A DNA stretch of 64,000 bases from Ruminococcus bicirculans (ex Wegman et al. 2014) (GCF_000723465.1 NZ_HF545617.1:620001-684000); one strand, 5' to 3'; shown: positions 17,801 through 25,511, counted from the stretch's first letter. Notes: a model not told the origin generated them from the letters alone. Numbers and translations are program-made.

Positions 17801-18813
17801 CCGTCGCTGTCAAGAAAATCAACAGAATAGCCATCTTCTGTTTTTGTTACAACAAAAGGTACTGATTCAATTCTCTCGCCGTAATTGGTGATAAGGGAAA
17901 CCTTGAAGTATTTTGTTTCAAAGTCATCGGTGATCGGGTACTGATAGGTAGTTGCATCCGAAACGACAGCTACGGATGTATAGTTGACATTATCATCTGA
18001 ACTCCATATCTCATAGCTGCTGTTTTTGTAATTGGTGTACCACTCCATATCTATGCTGTTCGCATCGCTGTTATACTCTCCGAAAGCATAAAGCTCAACC
18101 TCAATGTCAGATTCTGTTCCGACAAGTTCAGCCATACTGTTGCTGTAATTAGCATTAATGCTAGGACAGTCGATGGTGATAGTTTGTCCGATAATGATAA
18201 CATTGTTGAGGTTAAGGTTATCTGTATCGATGTTGATATCTCCGTAAGGAGCATAAATCAAGCCGCTGAAATTAACGTTGCTTGTTTCGATATTGATATC
18301 TCCTGTTTCGGAGCAAATAACAGAATTGTTCGTATTCTTAACCTCTCCATTGATGGTAACATCTTCAACAGCTTTAATTCCTGAATTGAGATTAATATTT
18401 CCCGTAAGTTCTAGAGTGCCGTTAACATCCATGGGATTATTAATGTTGATGTTCAGGTCCTCAAAGCTGTAATCGTCAGCATATGTTTCAACGTTATCGC
18501 CACTGAAATACGAGTAGTTCAGTTTTTTGAGAATGTAGATCATTTCTTCGTCAGCATTCTCAGTTTTCGTACCGTTGACATTCATATTTCCGCTTGAAAC
18601 AATTGTGCCGTTTGTCGCTATATTTCCATTCACACAGAAATTATTAGCATTAATGGTGATAGCTCCTTCTGTATCAGAAGCGGCAAACATTGTATAGGGA
18701 TACTTTTCTGCTGCATCCTCTGCAACTGCAGGCAAACTCGGCAAAAGAGTTGCTGCCATAGCTACACTCATTATGCCGGAAAGTATTCGTTTGAAGTTGT
18801 TTTTTCCTTGCAT
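14833..18813 (-). CDS. Secreted polymorphic toxin B: same N-terminus, toxin-44-like C-terminus
   Basis: 1326 aa from ATG at 18813. The signal peptide, beta-rich region, TSP3 repeats and degenerate VWA-like domain are identical to toxin A up to about residue 885. The rest is unique: TSP3-like DSDGDGLND, a peptidoglycan-binding-like helical stretch (CLEYLGYLDMQNQAYGTFGG) and a C-terminal domain about 1139-1326 with EFHFHYY, NILFGYAGHAGGFTKKEL and YGYDLYNN. That last block resembles the polymorphic toxin type 44 family. The activity is not established; a membrane-anchored immunity protein points to an extracytoplasmic target. It is transcribed from its own Agr-type promoter with agrD2b and agrD1b. 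Confidence 0.75.
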   Translation of the reverse strand: MQGKNNFKRILSGIMSVAMAATLLPSLPAVAEDAAEKYPYTMFAASDTEGAITINANNFCVNGNIATNGTIVSSGNMNVNGTKTENADEEMIYILKKLNYSYFSGDNVETYADDYSFEDLNININNPMDVNGTLELTGNINLNSGIKAVEDVTINGEVKNTNNSVICSETGDINIETSNVNFSGLIYAPYGDINIDTDNLNLNNVIIIGQTITIDCPSINANYSNSMAELVGTESDIEVELYAFGEYNSDANSIDMEWYTNYKNSSYEIWSSDDNVNYTSVAVVSDATTYQYPITDDFETKYFKVSLITNYGERIESVPFVVTKTEDGYSVDFLDSDGDGLPDIYENMIGTDLNNPDTDGDGLTDYQEVYITGTDPTKYDSVTEGVSDADADSDSDGLTNAQEIELGTDPRNDDTDNDGLSDYDEINIYGTDPLVPDTDGDGLKDGDEPYIGLDPTNPETFDVPDAEYVSNQTIAENSEALREINTDDSPYKMSIEIESTGYVEGNLKAKETSYSKAIRNDAILGIAPELTCGNSCNISKVVLKFNIADESVDNELNLFPDEPDLQGLKRLTIFKYFEDMNMLLPIETKYDLENNTIYTEVDELGTYCIMDMEKWLANLGIGINEAEPMLMSFEAEAVEDIAAEFNEESTRVEFSEETLAEINDEEDTLTEETFAPAMFAAAQTRGAVTVQTPVDIAFLIQTSGQLEDTFNSQCEMIGNLMDSLIAQYGNGNVRFCLITYNLNGAQALKFTSDGNIWFTNSVAVKMALSAQQYVYTSGYTDRGNAFKLLQNNVIFKETSAKFIFQVMNGSTNVGSMYFDQINTCAKLGINYSELMPAGYSYIDPSYGQQVDNAIKSTGGLNLTYGTNSESSVYNHIVGNVAPPHVEFKAVLPTGWETINLVNVLDPNNGAKSDNDDLTDWEEVDTESGLITWDNDGNIQLPTFEQCLNKVHDQGFSYVLNEYSDSIPSYMHRYFYGVEILPIKSNPCEEDSDGDGLNDGYDPNSLSANNYSSQMIALDNTETVTIIQKCLEYLGYLDMQNQAYGTFGGLSIAATQLFQLNHRTFSDGISFKKDSNDSYFIDLNTYYAILLEAKNNGFTDLVEDIVWFNENYTPKTMPLEEFNASLNPNNPVFISSVKRSDFDKDNVYNDKVDIYVYDYTPILNGILRYGAQEFHFHYYSCNPSPVESLNYPCQKYDNTSNKCARLTGDYSWMISQVKNNAPYDVKTSGSWNNFMKTVNANIRFSTSSFPFLYSDIIINAEIFGNILFGYAGHAGGFTKKELESGGSLYSFVTTGEFDNTEDSTYVRYGYDLYNNVIKDYDYIHISQ

Positions 18814-18838
18814 AACTTCTCCTCCGTTCCGCAGTATC

Positions 18839-18856
18839 GGAGCGCCGAAGCGCTCC
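18839..18856 (-). promoter_or_regulatory. UUCG-capped hairpin between agrD1b and toxin B
   Basis: Identical to the hairpin at 12621-12638, within the duplicated segment. Confidence 0.6.
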
Positions 18857-18871
18857 ATTACCGCTTTTTTA

Positions 18872-19027
18872 TTAGTCTTCTTTTACAAATTTCTTCATAC
18901 CTTCAGGCTCTTTTGGCTGATTGTACCACCACCAGCAAGCCTGAGAACTGGAACTGACGCCTATCATCAGTGCAAGTGCCGCCAATGATGAACCATATTT
19001 CAACATGAGCTTTTTAATTGCCTTCAT
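18872..19027 (-). CDS. AgrD-like cyclic autoinducer precursor, type 1 (copy b)
   Basis: 51 aa, identical to the copy at 12654-12809: amphipathic helix, core SQACWWWYN and QPKEPE tail. It starts 5 nt after the agrD2b stop and belongs to the toxin B operon. As no agrB is in this operon, processing relies on the single agrB at 12940-13524. Confidence 0.85.
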   Translation of the reverse strand: MKAIKKLMLKYGSSLAALALMIGVSSSSQACWWWYNQPKEPEGMKKFVKED

Positions 19028-19032
19028 ATTTT

Positions 19033-19200
19033 TCACCGCCTTTCCTTTTTAAAAAATTTATGCAAATTCTCAGGCTCTTTCGGCTGACAATATGTTATAC
19101 TGCAGGCTTGTCCTGTTACTAATGTCGTTATGCCGTAGATTGCACTGAGAATTAACGTTATAATAAGTCCTCGTTTTGTTTCCTGATTCAGTTTCTTCAT
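19033..19200 (-). CDS. AgrD-like precursor, type 2 (copy b, intact)
   Basis: 55 aa from ATG at 19200 with GGAGAG ten nt upstream. The N-terminus (MKKLNQETKRGLIITLILSA) is a basic head plus hydrophobic helix, followed by GQACSITYCQPKEPENLHKF and a basic end. This copy gives the clean version of the type 2 precursor, and shows that copy a at 12815 has lost or replaced its start. The core has two cysteines five residues apart, so the ring could be closed on either. Confidence 0.8.
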   Translation of the reverse strand: MKKLNQETKRGLIITLILSAIYGITTLVTGQACSITYCQPKEPENLHKFFKKERR

Positions 19201-19220
19201 CGATCAATTACTCTCCAAGA

Positions 19221-19274
19221 TAAAAAAATACGCTATACTTTTACTGGATGTTCCCAGTTTTCAGTATAGCGTAT
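19221..19274 (-). terminator. Terminator after agrC that overlaps the next promoter
   Basis: A 12-bp stem ATACGCTATACT/AGTATAGCGTAT, with an inner CTGG/CCAG, followed on the minus strand by seven T. Its 5' arm contains the -10 box (19263-19268) of the agrD2b-toxin B promoter, so only transcripts arriving from agrC can form the full stem. Confidence 0.75.
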
Positions 19275-19292
19275 ACTATTTATCTTTTTCAA
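19263..19292 (-). promoter_or_regulatory. Promoter of the agrD2b-agrD1b-toxin B unit
   Basis: -35 TTGAAA (19287-19292), 18-bp spacer, -10 TATACT (19263-19268), the same as upstream of agrB. Confidence 0.75.
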
Positions 19293-19295
19293 GGC

Positions 19296-19325
19296 TTTTG
19301 CGCCAAAGTACTTTTTATGACATTA
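19296..19325 (-). promoter_or_regulatory. Predicted AgrA (LytTR) operator upstream of agrD2b
   Basis: Aligns without gaps to 13577-13606, keeping AAyGTCA and GrCGyAAAA at the same distance from the -35. The downstream half is weaker (GGCGCAAAA), so this promoter may respond at a different threshold. Confidence 0.55.
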
Positions 19326-19338
19326 AATGTCACCTTCG

Positions 19339-20616
19339 TTAATACTCTATTAATATATCAGCAGTAAATATACCATTCTCCCACTCGAAAGATGTAACCC
19401 CATTAAGCTGAGTCACTGCCTTTTTTATACTGCTTACACCTATACCGTGTAATCCGTTTCCCGATTTACTCGACTTAAGGTTTTGTGTATCAACCTCATC
19501 TGATGAATTCATAACGCAAATTCTAAGTTTATTATCAATTTGTATCAATGAAATGTAGATATATTTATTGACATACGAACATCGTTCAGCTCCCTCAATT
19601 GCATTATCAAAAAGATTAGAAAGTATCCGGCAAAGCAGCATATTATCTATGGGCACTGATTCGAACACATTAATTTTAGTTGTAAATTGTATGTTTTTAT
19701 TCAACGCCTCCTGCCATTTCATATTGATAATAGCATCAACGGCTGAAATACCTGTGTAGCATATTCTGCCCGCGTCTGATAAGCTGTCTGCTAACTTATC
19801 CAGATGCTTTATTGCTTCTTTTGGATTTCCATCACTAAACATGGATTTTGCTACAGATATCTGATTATTTATATCATGCTTTAACTGCCTTATCTCATTG
19901 TACTTGTTTTCAATGAGCATATAATTTTCTTCTTCTGATTTTAGCCTTTGCTCCATGACTTTCATTTTCAGTTGGTTTGCATATGTATCAAAAAAGTTAA
20001 ATACGAACAGATTGAGCGCCAGTAATCCAATCACAGTAATCAAATAATTTATCGTCTGTCTGTGATTTAAACCATATGATACAAAAATACCATTGAGAAT
20101 AAACACGCTTAAAATAGGTATTAGTATAATCGACAGCCAGTTTTTGATTGGAATATCTTTCTGCTTGTTTTTGGAATATTCTATTATGTAAACTGAAAAC
20201 CAAAAGCAAAACAATTTAGAGCAAAACATGCCGATATATCTTCCTGCTCCTGAAGTTAACTGCTCCAAAGGACTTCCAAAATTAAGCATATATAAAATTC
20301 CCATGGGAAGTGATTCTGAAGCAAGTATTACTATTAAAAATATTAATGAACAAAATATTTTTGTACCGAATTTACATTCAAACATAATGCTTGAAATTGC
20401 CATCATCAATATAAAAGTAGCAATCAAATGAACCCATGGATACTCAAGAAATAAAGTTACCGAATCAAGTGAAATAAAACAGAGTATCACTGCCGGGACC
20501 AATGATTTTTTTCGGAATCTATAATCCTCTTTCATCATATTGTACAAATAGAAAACTATAACCATGCTCTCCGCAAGACAATTCAGACTTTCTATAATTA
20601 CTTCACTAATGGACAT
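19339..20616 (-). CDS. agrC: AgrC-like sensor histidine kinase (GHKL)
   Basis: About 425 aa; the ATG at 20616 overlaps the agrA stop as TAATG, and a GTG nine nt earlier is possible. The N-terminal half has six or so membrane helices for peptide sensing. The cytoplasmic half has the HPK10-type phosphoacceptor QLKHDINNQ, an N box (NLFDNAIEGAE) and a G box (GNGLHGIGV). It should detect the processed AgrD peptide outside the cell and phosphorylate AgrA. Only one receptor serves two different precursor types. Confidence 0.9.
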   Translation of the reverse strand: MSISEVIIESLNCLAESMVIVFYLYNMMKEDYRFRKKSLVPAVILCFISLDSVTLFLEYPWVHLIATFILMMAISSIMFECKFGTKIFCSLIFLIVILASESLPMGILYMLNFGSPLEQLTSGAGRYIGMFCSKLFCFWFSVYIIEYSKNKQKDIPIKNWLSIILIPILSVFILNGIFVSYGLNHRQTINYLITVIGLLALNLFVFNFFDTYANQLKMKVMEQRLKSEEENYMLIENKYNEIRQLKHDINNQISVAKSMFSDGNPKEAIKHLDKLADSLSDAGRICYTGISAVDAIINMKWQEALNKNIQFTTKINVFESVPIDNMLLCRILSNLFDNAIEGAERCSYVNKYIYISLIQIDNKLRICVMNSSDEVDTQNLKSSKSGNGLHGIGVSSIKKAVTQLNGVTSFEWENGIFTADILIEY

Positions 20617-21323
20617 TATCCCCACCTGTTTCTGCTAAATTTCAAAAAAGCTCTTGTGATTTTTTCAAGATGATTTCTGCTGACATATAAGATTTTGCCG
20701 TTCTTCATAAATACTTGATTTTTTTTAATGTAGTCAATATTAGTAACGTTTATCAGAACGCTTTTATCGGAACGTACAAATAAACATTCTTCTAACATTT
20801 TCTCATAATCTGATAATTTACCTTTCTGATAATATTCTTTGTTAAAGGTATGGATGACGATCTGATGTGAATAAACCTCTATATATAAAATATCGACTGT
20901 AAGAAGTTCCTTTTCAATACCATCGTCAATGACTTTTATGTATTTTTTATTTCTATAATACTCTTGGATTGTATCGCTGAGCTGTTTAAAATAAATAGGT
21001 TCAGGTTGATTTTTTAATATATATCTAAACGCCTTAACTTCATAGCCTTGATAAACGAATTTGTCATAACCGGTCATAAAAATAAGGATCACATTTTTAT
21101 CAAGTTGTCTTATAAACTCTGCCGTCTGTAAACCATTTAGATCTTTCATCTCAATATCAAGAATGAGCAGATCATATTTATCATTTGAAAACTCTGCAAT
21201 AAATTCTTCTCCACTTTCAAACTCTGAAAATTCAAATTCATTTTCGTGCGTTTGAAATGATTTTATATCTTTTTTTATCTTTTCTATGTAAGATTTTTCA
21301 TCATCACAAATAGCGATTCTCAT
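20616..21323 (-). CDS. agrA: AgrA-like LytTR response regulator
   Basis: 235 aa with AGGGGTG before ATG 21323. The receiver domain has the acidic pair IAICDDE, the phosphoacceptor aspartate in LLILDIEM and the conserved lysine region (AFRYILKNQ). The C-terminal LytTR DNA-binding domain spans about 135-235 (VLINVTNIDYIKKNQ). It should bind the paired repeats upstream of agrB and agrD2b and close a positive feedback loop. It is coupled to agrC through a 1-nt overlap and heads its own operon. Confidence 0.9.
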   Translation of the reverse strand: MRIAICDDEKSYIEKIKKDIKSFQTHENEFEFSEFESGEEFIAEFSNDKYDLLILDIEMKDLNGLQTAEFIRQLDKNVILIFMTGYDKFVYQGYEVKAFRYILKNQPEPIYFKQLSDTIQEYYRNKKYIKVIDDGIEKELLTVDILYIEVYSHQIVIHTFNKEYYQKGKLSDYEKMLEECLFVRSDKSVLINVTNIDYIKKNQVFMKNGKILYVSRNHLEKITRAFLKFSRNRWG

Positions 21324-21341
21324 AAAAACACCCCTAATTAT

Positions 21342-21370
21342 ATTTTAGCACAAAATTCTAACTTTTTCAA
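21342..21370 (-). promoter_or_regulatory. Promoter of agrA-agrC
   Basis: -35 TTGAAA (21365-21370), 17-bp spacer, -10 TAAAAT (21342-21347), about 19 nt upstream of the agrA start. No paired repeats like those at the other two promoters, so expression may be constitutive. Confidence 0.6.
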
Positions 21371-21473
21371 TATTAATCGTAATTTTAACAAAAAAACAAA
21401 TATGACTTCCTTCTGGGTTAAAAAATTACGACTTATAAAAAATCTTATTCGCAAAGGTGCAGATTTTGCGAAA

Positions 21474-21520
21474 GAAAAACAGCTGATCTATGCATTCACA
21501 AGCACAGATCAGCTGTTTTT
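21474..21520. terminator. Bidirectional terminator after the relaxase gene
   Basis: An 11-bp stem ACAGCTGATCT/AGATCAGCTGT with T runs on both strands, ending 3 nt from the relaxase stop codon. A further stem TTCGCAAA/TTTGCGAA lies at about 21448-21472. It isolates the Agr locus from the mobilisation genes. Confidence 0.8.
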
Positions 21521-21522
21521 CT

Positions 21523-24264
21523 TTATTGTATATCCATATGATTTTCTTCTTTCTCTCCCAACTCCATTTTCTTTTTGCGAATAACCCTCATCAGTTTTCT
21601 GTCAACTCTGCTTTGTAGGACCTTATGATCGTTGTCATAACTATCCTGAATACACCTACTAAGACTAACAAACAAACTAAAAATCGTATTTGCAAGCAGA
21701 TCATTCTCAAACTTCGATATGTTGTCCAGCATAGCCTGTGCATACTCGTTGCCATCGTTTGCGGACTTTGTAAACCATTCGATAGCTTGTTCCTTATCCT
21801 TTGTAAGTTCCGCTGCACCGAAAAGATAGATCCTGCCAAGCTGATAACTTGCCCAATGATTTTTGGCAGCACAATTCTCAAAATAATTGACAGCTTTTTG
21901 TATATCATACTTTTCTTCCTGCAAATACAGCTTTGCAAGTGCATACTGCGTATACTCGCTATCTTCTGCCAAGAGCAAATACTTTTCTGCTTTGTCCAGA
22001 TTTTGAGGCATTATCTCCCCCTGCAAATAAATTTTGCCTAGTCTGTAACTAGCAATGACATCTCCGCTGTCCGCACACTCGGTAAGCAAGGCTATTCCTT
22101 TTTCAAAGTCCTGTTCCAAATGCTCTCCTGAAATATATTCAAGGGCGAGGAATCTTTTTGCATTGCTGTTTTTAAGTTTGACAGCTTTCTCAAGGATTTT
22201 TAATGCACTATCTGTATCTTGCGGAATGTGTTCACCTATCAAAAGTGCTTTGCCATACTCAAACAAGCCGTTCTTGTTATTCATTTCAGCTGAACGTCTG
22301 AAGTATTCGATCGCTTTTGTAACGTCTGAGTCTGTTCCAAGTCCAAACTTAAACATTTGCCCTAATTTGTAAAATAGATCGTCGTTCGCCATATCATCGT
22401 TTTCGATTTTCAAAAATCCCGACAAAGCTTGTTTGTAATATCTCTGTGCTGTATCGTTATCTTTGGTGACATACTCTCCATATCTGTACATTTGAGCAAT
22501 AGAATAAGCCGCATAGGGCTGACCCTGAGAGGATGATCTCTGATACCAAAGAAAAGCCTGTGACAGATCTTTCTCCACACCGCTGCCATAGTAATACAGA
22601 TTTGCAAGGCTAAATTGAGCAAACTTGTTTTTCTGTTTTGCCGATCTTTCAAACCACTCAAAGGCTTTTTCATAGTCCTGCTCCGTACCAAGACCATAGC
22701 AAAACATTTTACCTATACGATACTGAATATATGGCTTTATTTTCTTTGAGTTTGGTTCTATTTGCAAAAATCCCTGCAAAGCCCGTGTGTATTTTGCAAT
22801 AGACGTTTCTTCGTTCCTTTCGCCAAGCTTGTCGGTAGAATAAAGCTTTCCAAGATCGTAAACAGCCAAAACATTTCCACGCTGTGATTCAGATAACAAA
22901 AGTTGTTCAGCTTTCTTAAAATCATTGAGCTTAGCGTCTTTGCCATAGATAAGCTTGCAGGCTTTTTTGTATTGATCGTTCCATTTGATATAGTATTTTA
23001 TTGCCGCAGCCGATTCATCTGTTTCTGTCTCTGCCAACGGTTCTGCTTCATCAAACAGAGGTGACATACTCTGAGGTGTGTTATCAAAGTATTCATCATT
23101 TGGTTCAGATCCTTCAATTTCAGTATTTGCATCAAATGGTTTCATATTAAGTACTGTACGAATTATCATATTCCGCACCGGCTGAAAAACTTTGTTATCT
23201 GCTAGTTTTGGAAGTTCTGTTTCCTTTTGGGTATACGTCTTGTATTTCAAACGTTCAAGACCGCACCATTTCTCATAGAGCTGTTGTATATTTTCATCTT
23301 TTGCAAGCTCTGAAAATATTTTATTGACGGTTTCCTTTATCTCCATTGGAAGATAGCCGTAAACTTTTTTGCCTTTCACATTCTGTAATTGGATATATAG
23401 TTTTCTGATAAGTTCTTCAAGCTGTGGATCTGTATGATCATTACTTGCGATCATATTTACAATGCTTTCAAATTCGTTTTTGGAAACCGCTTTCAATTCA
23501 TCACGGCTTACTGTCTGTTCCTGATAAATGCTTTGCAGATCATCATGAAAAATATCGTTTGCAAATACCGAACGCACTTTATCTATTCCAGCCTTTGTCA
23601 GAAAGCCTTGCTTTGGATTTGTTGAATAAACAAGCAAATGGATATGAGGATGATGAGTAGTATCGTGGTAAGCGGCGTACCACTTCAAATTGCAAAGTGG
23701 GATATTCTGTGCTTTGGCAATATCTGAAATATGCCTTTTCACAAGCTCACGCCAGGCGTCTGAATTATCAAAGCCAAGCCTTACAGCATCCTCACGGCGA
23801 AGTGAAACAACGTGTGACCAAACATTGCCTTTATGTTCAGCTATCTCATTTGCCGCTTGATTCAGAATTATAGGCTCGTTCTTTTCGTTAAACAAGCCGT
23901 GCGAACCTCTCTTTTCAACGCCCGGACGCATAGCCATATATCCGACAAAATTCTGTCGGTTTCCAACCACGTCTGCATTGCGTTCTACTATCGTGCTTAT
24001 CAATTCACCGGCATTCTCAATGGTCGGCTCTCTTTCATAGTCCTCATACTCAAGGTATCTTTTGGATTCAGGAAAGTCGTTTATCAGGTCGTTAATAAGC
24101 TGCTCTTGATTTTTAGTTGCATTGGCATTTCTGTCAACAAATTTTTGACTTCGTATCTCGACAGTTTCACGGGTAGCAATATACTTTGTATAATTTCTGC
24201 GTTTTGTTTTATTTTTCTGATTTCCGCTTTTCAGATAACGGCTCGTAACGATAAGCTGCGACAT
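21523..24264 (-). CDS. MobP-type relaxase fused to Sel1-like repeats
   Basis: 913 aa with AGGAAGGTG before ATG 24264. The N-terminal 260 residues form a MobL/MobP3-like relaxase: VTSRYLKSG at the start, RNFVGYMAMRPG-type context, and the metal-binding triad in YHDTTHHPHIHLLVYS. It should nick oriT and pilot the DNA strand. A linker region of unknown fold covers about 260-430. From about 430 to 860 there are roughly a dozen Sel1-type repeats of 36 residues (AxYxLGKLYxxG, AxxWFxxSAxxG). Sel1 arrays bind partner proteins, so this may dock relaxase to the coupling protein or host factors. Confidence 0.9.
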   Translation of the reverse strand: MSQLIVTSRYLKSGNQKNKTKRRNYTKYIATRETVEIRSQKFVDRNANATKNQEQLINDLINDFPESKRYLEYEDYEREPTIENAGELISTIVERNADVVGNRQNFVGYMAMRPGVEKRGSHGLFNEKNEPIILNQAANEIAEHKGNVWSHVVSLRREDAVRLGFDNSDAWRELVKRHISDIAKAQNIPLCNLKWYAAYHDTTHHPHIHLLVYSTNPKQGFLTKAGIDKVRSVFANDIFHDDLQSIYQEQTVSRDELKAVSKNEFESIVNMIASNDHTDPQLEELIRKLYIQLQNVKGKKVYGYLPMEIKETVNKIFSELAKDENIQQLYEKWCGLERLKYKTYTQKETELPKLADNKVFQPVRNMIIRTVLNMKPFDANTEIEGSEPNDEYFDNTPQSMSPLFDEAEPLAETETDESAAAIKYYIKWNDQYKKACKLIYGKDAKLNDFKKAEQLLLSESQRGNVLAVYDLGKLYSTDKLGERNEETSIAKYTRALQGFLQIEPNSKKIKPYIQYRIGKMFCYGLGTEQDYEKAFEWFERSAKQKNKFAQFSLANLYYYGSGVEKDLSQAFLWYQRSSSQGQPYAAYSIAQMYRYGEYVTKDNDTAQRYYKQALSGFLKIENDDMANDDLFYKLGQMFKFGLGTDSDVTKAIEYFRRSAEMNNKNGLFEYGKALLIGEHIPQDTDSALKILEKAVKLKNSNAKRFLALEYISGEHLEQDFEKGIALLTECADSGDVIASYRLGKIYLQGEIMPQNLDKAEKYLLLAEDSEYTQYALAKLYLQEEKYDIQKAVNYFENCAAKNHWASYQLGRIYLFGAAELTKDKEQAIEWFTKSANDGNEYAQAMLDNISKFENDLLANTIFSLFVSLSRCIQDSYDNDHKVLQSRVDRKLMRVIRKKKMELGEKEENHMDIQ

Positions 24265-24377
24265 TTTACACCTTCCTTATGATAATAAGCACCACAAAGT
24301 TACATTTCACCAAATAATTTTGACATTTCACAGCACGATGTATTCTTATATGATATAATATTATTAGTTATAACATA
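24265..24377. other. Gap between relaxase and XerC-like genes
   Basis: A+T-rich, with two direct copies of ACATTTCAC (about 24301-24336) upstream of the relaxase gene. They may be operator sites or part of oriT; nothing else is recognised. Confidence 0.25.
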
Positions 24378-25286
24378 TCACTGAAAGTCCATTTTGTTTC
24401 TTGGGTGCTTAGTCTTTAAGATCTCCTTTTGCTTTGATGATGTGACGTGCGTGTAGATCTGAGTCGTGGTTATCGAGCTGTGGCCCAACATTCTTTGTAT
24501 GTAACGAATGTCCACGTCCTCTTCCAAAAGCAGAGTCGCAAACGAGTGACGGAACATATGTGGCGTTATGTGCATTTCAACACCGCATTGATTGCAATAT
24601 GAACTCAGCATATTTCGTACCGATTGCTCTGTCATTCTTCTGCCGAGCTTATTGACGAAGAAGTACCCTGACACGGAGATATTATCTTCAAAAAGAAGTC
24701 TGTACCTTTTAAGTATGCTGAGAACAGCCATATTTTCCACGGGTATAAGGCGTTCTTTTGAACCTTTGCCGTAAAACTTAACGGATCGTCCTAAAAGATC
24801 AACATTTTCCGGTTTAAGAGTACATATCTCAGCTATCCTTGCACCTGTAGCAAAAAGCAATTCAATTACAGCGGCATTTCTGACGGCACATTTCATTTGG
24901 TAGGCACTTTGGGCTGAACCTATCTGCTGATAAGAAAAGGAAATTATCTTAGCGATCACGTCGAGAGGTATCGTTTTGGGCAGCAGCACAGGCTCTCTGA
25001 TCGAAGTTTCAAGCTTATCGAATGGGTTAAAATCTATGTAGTCTTGCAACAGGAGAAAATGGATAAAAGCTTTTAGCGTAGCAAGCTTACGCTTTACGGT
25101 TTTCGGCTTGTACTTTTTATTCAGGCACTCGATATAATCCCACAATGCTTGTTTTGAAAGCGTATCGGAAAACAGTGCATACTGCGAAAGGTCGATTTTG
25201 TATGCACGCACAGTTTTTTCGCTAAGCTTTTTATGGTAACGGCAGTAATCGAGAAATTGGTCTACAAAAGGTCTATATTCAAACAT
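24378..25286 (-). CDS. XerC/XerD-like tyrosine recombinase
   Basis: 302 aa from ATG 25286 (AAGGAGC upstream). The N-terminal SAM-like core-binding domain (LSEKTVRAYKIDLSQY) is followed by the catalytic domain with the expected residues: ATGARIAEI (Arg), GKGSKERLIP (Lys), HITPHMFRHSFAT (His-x-x-Arg), LGHSSITTTQIYTHV (His and Tyr). Since the serine triplet likely moves the ICE, this enzyme may resolve dimers or have brought in the neighbouring defence island. It reads away from the island. Confidence 0.85.
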   Translation of the reverse strand: MFEYRPFVDQFLDYCRYHKKLSEKTVRAYKIDLSQYALFSDTLSKQALWDYIECLNKKYKPKTVKRKLATLKAFIHFLLLQDYIDFNPFDKLETSIREPVLLPKTIPLDVIAKIISFSYQQIGSAQSAYQMKCAVRNAAVIELLFATGARIAEICTLKPENVDLLGRSVKFYGKGSKERLIPVENMAVLSILKRYRLLFEDNISVSGYFFVNKLGRRMTEQSVRNMLSSYCNQCGVEMHITPHMFRHSFATLLLEEDVDIRYIQRMLGHSSITTTQIYTHVTSSKQKEILKTKHPRNKMDFQ

Positions 25287-25456
25287 CAAAACAGCTCCTT
25301 AAAAATACTTAGGCAAAGCAATTTGGTCAACATTCACAAAAGCACAAATGCTTACGAATAAATTTGCTTTTAAACCTACCTTATATTATATCAGAGTTGT
25401 TTGAGTTCGACAAATTTAGACGATTTGTGAATTTTTACAAAGTTTTCAAAAGTTGA

Positions 25457-25485
25457 TTGACTTTTTTAGGAAAGTGTGATATGGT
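25457..25485 (+). promoter_or_regulatory. Promoter of the STAND-nuclease gene
   Basis: -35 TTGACT (25457-25462), 17-bp spacer, extended -10 TGATATGGT (box 25480-25485). Confidence 0.6.
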
Positions 25486-25511
25486 GTTATATGTGACGAG
25501 GGTTATTGAAG

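Larger units (their letters stand above)
16144..19113. repeat. 2,970-bp direct repeat, copy B
   Basis: Identical by eye to 9926-12895. Recombination between the copies would delete the 6.2 kb holding toxin A's head, agrB and the toxin B tail, or fuse one head to the other tail. Confidence 0.9.

Noticed and set aside
24265-24377. oriT directly upstream of the relaxase gene
   Set aside because: Only two short direct repeats and no strong inverted repeat; the gap at 33517-33806 is a better candidate.
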